From the NCBI GenBank assembly GCA_035263125.1, contig DATFRP010000196.1, forward strand, positions 1 through 64,000: a stretch of DNA of 64,000 nt. Direction: 5' to 3'. The position numbers were made by a program, and so were the translations under genes. This document shows positions 57,836 to 64,000 of the stretch, one piece after another. Source of the stretch: Gp6-AA40 sp035263125. GTDB taxonomy: Bacteria > Acidobacteriota > Vicinamibacteria > Vicinamibacterales > UBA2999. Numbering within the stretch: position 1 is the first letter of the stretch; each line of letters begins with the position of its first letter. The notes under the pieces were generated by a model that was not told where the DNA came from, ran no database searches, and saw only the letters and a program-made list of their open reading frames with translations.

Positions 57836-60800
57836 ATGATGCGCGCACTAGCCAAAGGCGTGTTGACGTGTCTGTGTCTGGCCTTGTTGCCCGGCGCAGT
57901 CTACGCCCAGGCGACTATTCAGGGAGTCGTGAAGGATACGTCAGGCGCGGTATTGCCTGGCGTGACCGTTGAAGCATCGAGTCCGGTGCTCATTGAGAAA
58001 ACGAGGTCGACCGTCACTGACGGTTCAGGCCAGTATCAGATCATCAACCTCCTGCCAGGGACCTACACCGTCACGTTCACGCTGAGCGGGTTCAACGTGT
58101 TCAAGCGTGACGGGATCGAACTGAACGGATCGTTCGTGGCGACGCTCAACGCCGACATGAAGGTCGGCGCGATCGCTGAAACGATCACCGTCACCGGCCA
58201 GACACCGCTCGTCGATGTGCGCAGCGCTGCGGTGCAGAAGGTCGTCACGAAAGAGATCGTCGACACGGTGCCGACAGGTCGACTCGGCATCAACCTCGCC
58301 GCGCTGCAGCCGGGCATCATCCTCGGCGCTGGTGGCTCGGTCGGAGGCGCCAACACCAATTCGCTGACGTCTCAGGATGTGGGCGGCACTGCCGGCGACA
58401 CGTTCACCGATCTCGCAATCCACGGCGGCAAGCCGGCGGAACAGCGGCAGACGATCGGCGGCCTCTCTGCCGCGACCACAATTCGTTTCGGTGAATCACT
58501 GAGCAGCTCGCCCAGCTTCACCGCGATGCAGGAGATGTCGGTCAACACCTCCGGCGCTGACGCGTCGCTCGCGGGCGGAGGCGTTCAGATCAACTACGTG
58601 CCGCGCGACGGCGGCAACACGTTCAAAGGCCTGATGTTCTACTCGGGCGCCAGCGGCGCGATGCAGGGCACGAACTACACCACCGGCACGAGAGACGCGA
58701 GCGGCAATTGCACGCCGGCGGAGAGCATGTTCTGCCGCGGCCTGGTGACGCAACCCGGTGCGCTGAAAACGGTCTACGACATCAATCCGGGATTCGGCGG
58801 TCCGATCTTGAAGGACAAACTGTGGTGGTTCGCGACTGCACGATGGACCAAGGCCGAGAACTACGTCCCGAACAACTATCCGAACAGGAACTTCGTGGTC
58901 GGACAAACCAACCCGACGCTCCTCAACACCGCCACGATGTCCTACGTTCCCGAGCAGTCGCAGCCGCTCTACACGACACTCGGCGGCGGCGGCTACTTCT
59001 GGGAACAGACGGCGCGGCTCTCGTGGCAGATGGACCAGAAGAACAAGTTCGGCTTCTACTACAACAACAAGAAACGGGAGTACACGAACGCCCTCAACGG
59101 TACCGCTCATGAAGCGTTGAACACGACGTACTTCTTCCCGTTCTCCGACAACCTGGTGCAGTGGTCGGCGCCACAGACCAACAGGCTCCTGCTCGAGGCC
59201 GGCTTCTGGCGTCACCAGGAAACGTGGGGAGGCCGCAGGGCTGCGACCGATATCGCGGACCCACTGGCCGTTGGCGTCACCGACAACAACCCGCAGTCGA
59301 CCGTACCTGGGTACACCCAGTTGATCAACAACTATCACGGCCGCGTCGGCGCAACCGATACACCGAGCCACAACCCGAACTACCGTGGCAACTTCGCGGC
59401 GTCGTACGTGACCGGCTCGCATTCGTTCAAGACCGGTATCGACTTGAACGGCGCGTTCCGATGGTCGAACAACTTGTCGGTGGTTCCATACAGCTACGTC
59501 GTGAGCACCTTGGCGAGCAATGGGGTCGGCGTCGGCATCCCCGTGCCGCAAAGCCTCTCGCTGCGCTCGGACGGCTGCACCGATCCGCTCGTGCGTCAGG
59601 TCAACGGCGGTCTCGTCGGAGGAGACACGACCATCCACGATTGCCCGACGCCTGCCCTCGGCTCGCCCAACAAGGTGACGAGCGAAGGCGGCATCTTCGC
59701 GCAGGACAAGTGGACGATCAATCGCCTGACGTTGAGCGGCGGCATCCGGATGGACTGGTTCTTCTCGGAGAACCCGGCGTTCCATCTCGGGCCGTCGCTG
59801 CTGACGCCGCTTCGCAACTACGACGTGCCGAAGTTCAGCACGACGCGCTACAAGGACTGGACGCCGAAGGCGGCGATGGCCTACGACCTGTTTGGTGACG
59901 GCAAGACCGCGCTCAAGGTCAACGTCGGCAAGTACGTGCTGGGGCAGGCGCTGGTGCTGGGTGGTCTCGCGAGCCAGGCGGGCTACAACATCCAGCTGAC
60001 ATCGTCGCGAACCTGGATCGACAACAACAACAACTTCATTCCTGACTGCGATCTGACTCGTAACACCAACCAGGGGCCGGCACCAGGGCAGGAGCCGCAG
60101 ATCGATACCTGTCTCGCGGCCGTTGGCCCGAACGCCAACTTCTACAGCAACACGCTCTTCCCCAACCTCGCGGTGCAGGACGATGCTCGGTACGGATGGG
60201 GCAAGCGTCCGTACAGCTGGGAGTTGTCGACGAGCGCGCAGCACGAAATCGGCCGCGGCGTGTCGGTGAACGGCGGCGTGTTCTGGCGCTGGTTCGGCAA
60301 CTTCCTCGTGACCGACAATACGTCGGCGACGGTCGAAAACTTCACTGAGTTCTCGGTCAACCCGTCGGTGATTCCTACTGCTCCGTCCCAGTCCGGCGGT
60401 CAGCAGCTGCCGAGCGACATCAACACGGCTCACTTCTACAACCTCAACCCGGGCGTCCCCGTCACCAACCTGCAGGGGTTGTCAAAGACGATGTTCCCCG
60501 GCAGCAACGTGTATGACCACTGGTTCGGATTCGACCTCGGTCTGAATGCGCGGCTGCCACAGGGCATCATCTTCCAGGGCGGTCTCAGCACCGGTCATCA
60601 GACGACCGACTACTGCGACGTCCAGGATCCGGCAAAGGCTGGCACCAAGGCGCTCGTCGAAATGCTCGGCGCCTCGTCGCTCAATACCTGTCACATGGAT
60701 CAGAACTGGTTGCCGCAGGTGAAGTTCCTCGGCTCGTACACCGTGCCGAAGATCGACGTGCAGATCGGCGCGTCGTTCCAGAGCATTCCGGGCGTCGAGT

Positions 60801-61171
60801 ACGCCGCGAACTACGCAGCGGCAAACTCAACGACTCCCGATCCGACCAACGCGGCCAACATCGGTCTGTCGCGGCCGGTCTCACAAGGAGGTCTCGGTCG
60901 ACTGCCATCGGGAGGCGCGGCAACCGGCACGACCACGCTCAGCCTGATTCAGCCAGGCTCGCTCTACGGTTCGCGCTTCAATCAGATCGACGCGCGCTTC
61001 GGAAAGGTCGTCCGATTCGCCCAGCGCCGGGCGGTGGTGAGTCTCGATCTGTTCAACGTGCTCAACGCCGACACGATCGCACTGGCAAGCAGCACCTATG
61101 CAACGTGGCTTGCACCTCAGGCCGTCGTTGCGCCTCGTCTGATGAAAGTCTCGTTGACGTTCGACTTCTAA
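57836..61171 (+). CDS. Oar-like TonB-dependent receptor with carboxypeptidase-regulatory N-domain
   Basis: A 1111-aa outer-membrane protein. After a signal peptide (VLTCLCLALLPGAVYAQ) comes a CarboxypepD_reg domain (ATIQGVVKDTSGAVLPGVTVE ... GQYQIINLLPGTYTVTFTLSGF), the plug (TVTGQTPLVDVRSAAVQKVV ... FTDLAIHGGKPAEQRQTIGG) and a very long barrel ending in VVAPRLMKVSLTFDF, a proper terminal Phe. Such receptors are abundant in Acidobacteria; their ligands are largely unknown. The ATG at 57836 has GGGAGG upstream; a second ATG follows directly. A strong intrinsic terminator follows the gene. Confidence 0.92.
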   Translation: MMRALAKGVLTCLCLALLPGAVYAQATIQGVVKDTSGAVLPGVTVEASSPVLIEKTRSTVTDGSGQYQIINLLPGTYTVTFTLSGFNVFKRDGIELNGSFVATLNADMKVGAIAETITVTGQTPLVDVRSAAVQKVVTKEIVDTVPTGRLGINLAALQPGIILGAGGSVGGANTNSLTSQDVGGTAGDTFTDLAIHGGKPAEQRQTIGGLSAATTIRFGESLSSSPSFTAMQEMSVNTSGADASLAGGGVQINYVPRDGGNTFKGLMFYSGASGAMQGTNYTTGTRDASGNCTPAESMFCRGLVTQPGALKTVYDINPGFGGPILKDKLWWFATARWTKAENYVPNNYPNRNFVVGQTNPTLLNTATMSYVPEQSQPLYTTLGGGGYFWEQTARLSWQMDQKNKFGFYYNNKKREYTNALNGTAHEALNTTYFFPFSDNLVQWSAPQTNRLLLEAGFWRHQETWGGRRAATDIADPLAVGVTDNNPQSTVPGYTQLINNYHGRVGATDTPSHNPNYRGNFAASYVTGSHSFKTGIDLNGAFRWSNNLSVVPYSYVVSTLASNGVGVGIPVPQSLSLRSDGCTDPLVRQVNGGLVGGDTTIHDCPTPALGSPNKVTSEGGIFAQDKWTINRLTLSGGIRMDWFFSENPAFHLGPSLLTPLRNYDVPKFSTTRYKDWTPKAAMAYDLFGDGKTALKVNVGKYVLGQALVLGGLASQAGYNIQLTSSRTWIDNNNNFIPDCDLTRNTNQGPAPGQEPQIDTCLAAVGPNANFYSNTLFPNLAVQDDARYGWGKRPYSWELSTSAQHEIGRGVSVNGGVFWRWFGNFLVTDNTSATVENFTEFSVNPSVIPTAPSQSGGQQLPSDINTAHFYNLNPGVPVTNLQGLSKTMFPGSNVYDHWFGFDLGLNARLPQGIIFQGGLSTGHQTTDYCDVQDPAKAGTKALVEMLGASSLNTCHMDQNWLPQVKFLGSYTVPKIDVQIGASFQSIPGVEYAANYAAANSTTPDPTNAANIGLSRPVSQGGLGRLPSGGAATGTTTLSLIQPGSLYGSRFNQIDARFGKVVRFAQRRAVVSLDLFNVLNADTIALASSTYATWLAPQAVVAPRLMKVSLTFDF

Positions 61172-61228
61172 AGGTAGATAGGTCCGCCTTCGCCGTTTGG
61201 GCTTCGGCGAGACGCAGGGCAAGTGGGG

Positions 61229-61265
61229 GCGGGTAAGGCCGCAAGGTCTTACCCGCTCTTTTTTT
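61229..61265 (+). terminator. Intrinsic terminator after the Oar-like receptor
   Basis: A GCGGGTAAGnCC stem (61229-61240) pairs with GGnCTTACCCGC (61245-61256) over a GCAA loop; then T-C-TTTTTTT (61257-61265). It sits just before the GTG of the UnbV-domain gene. Confidence 0.88.
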
Positions 61266-61286
61266 GAGTAACATCCGATCGTCCAC

Positions 61287-63059
61287 GTGTCATTTCCCAG
61301 GTACTCCGTTCTTGCTGCCGCGCTGTGTGTCGCCTGCGCGGCGTGTGGATCCACTCCCCCTCAGAGCCCCGCGCCCACACCGAAGGCGAACTCCGCGCTC
61401 GAGATCAAGGGAGACTGGTTCACGGAACGCGCCGAGGAGAGCGGGCTCGCCTTCACGCATGTCAACGGCATGTCGGGCAAGTTCCATTACGCCGAGATCA
61501 TCGCGCCCGGCGCTGCGCTGTTCGACTACGACAACGACGGAGACCTGGACGTCTACCTCGTGCAGGGCTCGGAATTCGGGAAGCCAGGTCCGGGCGGTCG
61601 TTTGTTTCGCAACGATCTCCTCGTCAATCCTGACGGCACGCGCACGCTTCATTTCACTGACGTCACCGCCGCGAGCAGAATCGTTGCTCGCGGATATGGG
61701 ATGGGTGCGGCGACCGGTGACATCAACAACGATGGCTGTCTCGATCTGTATCTGACCAACCTCGGGGCCAATCAGCTGTTTCGCAACAACTGCGATGGCA
61801 CGTTCACCGATGTCTCGAGGCAGAGCCGCACTGATAGTGCATCATGGAGCGTCTCGGCCTCGTACTTCGATTACGACCGTGACGGATGGCTCGATCTGTT
61901 CGTCGGCAATTATCTGAACTGGCGCGTCGAATCGAGCCAGCCGTGCTTCAGCGCGTCGGGGAGACCCGATTACTGTTCACCTAACGTGTACCAGCCGCAG
62001 CCGAGCCGCCTGTATCACAACAATCGCGACGGCACGTTCACCGATGTCAGCAACGCCTCGGGCATCCTGCACGAGTTCGGACCTGCGCTCGGCGTCTCGG
62101 CTGCCGACTTCAACGGCGACGGGTGGATAGACTTCTACGTGGCCAACGATGGCCAGCCCAATCAGCTGTGGATCAATCAGCACGACGGCACGTTCAGGAA
62201 CACCGGGCTGCTGTCGGGCACTGCGCTGAGCGCGCACGGGAAAGCCAAAGCGGGCATGGGGGTCGCCGCCGGCGACATCGACAACGACGGCGACGAAGAT
62301 CTGTTCGTGACCAACCTGACTGGCGAGGGGAACGACCTGTACATCAACGATGGCTCCGGTCTGTTCGAGGAACAGAGCGGGCGCTCCGGCCTGGGCGCCC
62401 CCAGCCGCGGGTACACCGGCTTCGGGACAGCATGGTTCGACATCGACAACGACGGCTGGCTCGATACGCTCATCGTCAATGGCGCGGTGCAGACCATCGA
62501 GGCGCTCAGGCGAGTGAACGACCCCTTTCCGCTGCATCAGCGCAAGCTGCTGTTTCACAATCTGCGAAACGGTCGATTCGAAGATGTCAGCGCGCGCGGC
62601 GGTGCGGCGTTCGCGTTGTCAGAGGTCGGCCGCGGCGCGGCGTTCGGCGATATCGACAACGATGGTGATGTCGACGTGCTCGTGGCCAACAACAACGGCA
62701 GGCCGCGGCTGCTCGTCAACAACATCGGCACTCGCAATCACTGGATCGGCCTCCGGCTGGTCGGGCAAGTCCGCCTGAAGGCGGACACTACATCCGATGT
62801 AGTGTCCGGCTCTAGCCGGACCCGCGACATGCTCGGAACGCGCGTTGGGGTCGTCCTCGACAACGGATCAACGCTGTGGCGACGGGCCCACTCGGACGGG
62901 AGCTATGCATCGGCCAGCGATCCTCGCGTGCTCGTCGGGCTCGGGCAGTCGACGAGTGCTCCTCGCGTGCGGGTCGTGTGGCCTGACGGCAAGACCGAAG
63001 AATGGACGACGGTCGCCATCGATCGGTACACCACGCTCGCAGAAGGCACCGGCAAATGA
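61287..63059 (+). CDS. CRTAC1-type FG-GAP/ASPIC-UnbV lipoprotein
   Basis: A 590-aa lipoprotein (lipobox AACAACG; cysteine about residue 20). Seven calcium-binding DxDxDG loops form a beta-propeller: DYDNDGDLD, DINNDGCLD, DYDRDGWLD, DFNGDGWID, DIDNDGDED, DIDNDGWLD and DIDNDGDVD. The C-terminal UnbV domain ends VRVVWPDGKTEEW. The stretch between NHWIGLRLVG and RDMLGTRVGV holds about 18 residues (VRLKADTTSDVVSGSS...) written by a double palindrome, which interrupts the conserved UnbV domain in frame. GTG 61287 is the start. The TPR lipoprotein gene overlaps its stop (ATGATG). Confidence 0.92.
   Translation: MSFPRYSVLAAALCVACAACGSTPPQSPAPTPKANSALEIKGDWFTERAEESGLAFTHVNGMSGKFHYAEIIAPGAALFDYDNDGDLDVYLVQGSEFGKPGPGGRLFRNDLLVNPDGTRTLHFTDVTAASRIVARGYGMGAATGDINNDGCLDLYLTNLGANQLFRNNCDGTFTDVSRQSRTDSASWSVSASYFDYDRDGWLDLFVGNYLNWRVESSQPCFSASGRPDYCSPNVYQPQPSRLYHNNRDGTFTDVSNASGILHEFGPALGVSAADFNGDGWIDFYVANDGQPNQLWINQHDGTFRNTGLLSGTALSAHGKAKAGMGVAAGDIDNDGDEDLFVTNLTGEGNDLYINDGSGLFEEQSGRSGLGAPSRGYTGFGTAWFDIDNDGWLDTLIVNGAVQTIEALRRVNDPFPLHQRKLLFHNLRNGRFEDVSARGGAAFALSEVGRGAAFGDIDNDGDVDVLVANNNGRPRLLVNNIGTRNHWIGLRLVGQVRLKADTTSDVVSGSSRTRDMLGTRVGVVLDNGSTLWRRAHSDGSYASASDPRVLVGLGQSTSAPRVRVVWPDGKTEEWTTVAIDRYTTLAEGTGK
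62769..62821. repeat. Inverted pair of GTCCGGCTnnAGCCGGAC palindromes inside a coding gene
   Basis: Hairpin 62769-62786 (GTCCGCC...GGCGGAC), hairpin 62787-62803 (ACTACAtccgaTGTAGT) and hairpin 62804-62821 (GTCCGGC...GCCGGAC) together form a 53-nt palindrome. It is in frame within the UnbV domain. Each outer unit matches the family at 9519-9568 and 48424. Confidence 0.9.
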
Positions 63060-64000
63060 TGCGCACGGCGCGATGGGTCGCGACCACCCTCGTCCTCTCC
63101 CTGCTGACGGTCGCCTGCTCGTCGGGATCGAAGGACGCATCGACGACGCCTGAACAGACTGCGTCGACCGCCTCGCTGCCCGCTGTCTCACTGCCGGACC
63201 TTTCCCGCATGGAGCCGTCGGTTCAGAAGCAGATGACCGAACAGTCGAAGGTGTTGACCACGCTCGTCGCCGACCGGAAGACACCTCCGGCCGATCTCGC
63301 GAAGGCCTACGGAGCCGTCGGCAACCTGCTGATGGCGGCTGACTACAACGAAGCCGCGGAACCCTACTACCTCCACGCGCAGTCGCTCGCGCCCACCGTT
63401 GCGAAGTGGCCGTACTACCTCGGACACGTGTACATGGCGATGGCCCAACCGACGAAGTCGATCGCATCGTTCGAGCAAGCGCTCGCGTTGCAGCCGAACG
63501 ACATCGCCACGCTGGTGTGGCTGGGCAGCGTCTATCTCGATCAGGGACAGCCCGAGCTGGCGGAGCCGCGCTTCGCGCAGGCGCTTGCGGTACAGCCTCA
63601 AACAGTAGCGGCGCGATTCGGTCTCGGTCGCGCAGCACTCGCTCGACGCGACTACGCGCGGGCGGTCGAACAATTCGAGCAGGTGCTATCGGCCGATCCG
63701 CGTGCCTCGATCGCACACTATCCGCTCGCACAGGCCTATCGCGCTCTCGGGGACACCGCGAGGGCGGAGGCGCATCTGCGTCAGCAAGGCAGTGTGGAAG
63801 TGGGGCCGCCGGATCCGCTGATGGTGGAGCTGCGCGGTCTCCTGCACAGCTCGGTGGCCGAAGAGAATCGCGGCATGCGCGCGCTCGACAGCGGCGACTT
63901 CAAGGCCGCGGTCGAACACTTCCGCAAGGGCGTCGAGCTTGCGCCCGACAATCCATCGCTTCGACACAAGCTGGGAACGGCGTTGTCGCTGATGGGCGAT
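63056..64000 (+). CDS. TPR-repeat lipoprotein (partial, runs off the window)
   Basis: The frame is open from ATG 63056 (a second ATG at 63059) to the end of the window, so the C-terminus is unseen; 315 codons are present. It starts with a lipoprotein signal peptide ending LTVACSS, a low-complexity linker, then TPR helices (YYLGHVYMAMAQPTKSIASF, ALAVQPQTVAARFGLGRAAL, HLRQQGS). The ATG overlaps the UnbV-gene stop (ATGA), so the two lipoproteins are translationally coupled. In Acidobacteria such TPR and CRTAC1 proteins often occur together; the role is unknown. Confidence 0.85.
   Translation, partial: MMRTARWVATTLVLSLLTVACSSGSKDASTTPEQTASTASLPAVSLPDLSRMEPSVQKQMTEQSKVLTTLVADRKTPPADLAKAYGAVGNLLMAADYNEAAEPYYLHAQSLAPTVAKWPYYLGHVYMAMAQPTKSIASFEQALALQPNDIATLVWLGSVYLDQGQPELAEPRFAQALAVQPQTVAARFGLGRAALARRDYARAVEQFEQVLSADPRASIAHYPLAQAYRALGDTARAEAHLRQQGSVEVGPPDPLMVELRGLLHSSVAEENRGMRALDSGDFKAAVEHFRKGVELAPDNPSLRHKLGTALSLMGD

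Noticed and set aside
58496..60433. A 645-codon minus-strand frame inside the Oar-like receptor
   Set aside because: The opposite strand encodes a complete, recognisable receptor; this frame is Arg/Val-rich with no motifs.
1..64000. tRNA, rRNA, prophage or insertion sequences
   Set aside because: No cloverleaf-like sequence, rRNA motif, transposase, integrase or terminal repeats were recognised on either strand by eye.

Overview
The window is a chromosomal segment of high-GC DNA with dense coding on both strands. I see no tRNA, rRNA, CRISPR array, insertion sequence or phage gene. The gene content points to an Acidobacteriota genome, most likely of the Vicinamibacteria type. The evidence is a very large Oar-like TonB receptor with an N-terminal carboxypeptidase-regulatory domain, two tandem 'VWFA-related' secreted proteins, a CRTAC1-type FG-GAP/UnbV lipoprotein, a CarD regulator, frequent GTG/TTG starts, and many phrase-like palindromic repeats between genes. 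The taxonomy is inference; no marker gene settles it.

Layout. 1-8.4 kb: an unbroken minus-strand run of beta-ketoacyl synthase, FAD oxidoreductase, membrane methyltransferase, TPR/metallopeptidase, rhomboid protease, zinc-ribbon and small membrane proteins, and an HMGL-type acyltransferase. 8.4-16.6 kb: a second membrane methyltransferase, Lon protease with a glycosyltransferase, a secreted protein, two small-molecule or lipid methyltransferases and an AlkZ-like winged-helix protein. 16.7-22.9 kb: a fused homocysteine methyltransferase/MTHFR with a solitary NuoI, then a LytS/LytTR two-component pair overlapping signal peptidase I, then a CDF metal transporter. 22.9-28.2 kb: a LigM-like aromatic O-demethylase and an aromatic-acid MFS importer separated by an array of stable hairpins, then AEC and Bcr/CflA transporters. 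28.2-32.5 kb: moaC-rex divergent from an OPT transporter and a secreted protein. 32.5-38.2 kb: tandem VWFA proteins, a PlsC-type acyltransferase with a response-regulator remnant, and CarD with a clear promoter and terminator. 38.4-44.5 kb: an exported methyltransferase-like protein, an ATP-grasp ligase, a VOC protein, a UGT-type glycosyltransferase and a HerA/DUF853 ATPase. 44.5-53.4 kb: a minus-strand run of hom-thrB-thrC, siroheme synthesis, sulfite/nitrite reductase and an M3 peptidase. 53.5-64 kb: agmatine-to-putrescine genes (aguB, aguA), a BtuB-like receptor, an Oar-like receptor, the FG-GAP/UnbV lipoprotein and a TPR lipoprotein cut by the window end.

How genes work together. hom, thrB and thrC turn aspartate semialdehyde into threonine. 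The downstream siroheme enzymes and the siroheme-dependent reductase supply the cofactor and reduced sulfur or nitrogen, so homoserine and sulfide production are coupled in one transcription unit. AguA and AguB convert agmatine to putrescine. The aromatic importer plus LigM would feed methoxylated aromatics into one-carbon metabolism, and a homocysteine methyltransferase/MTHFR lies a few kilobases away.

The most unusual aspect is the repeats. Several unrelated palindromic or low-complexity families fill the gaps between genes, supply the C-terminal codons and stops of at least five proteins, and in two cases sit in frame inside conserved proteins.
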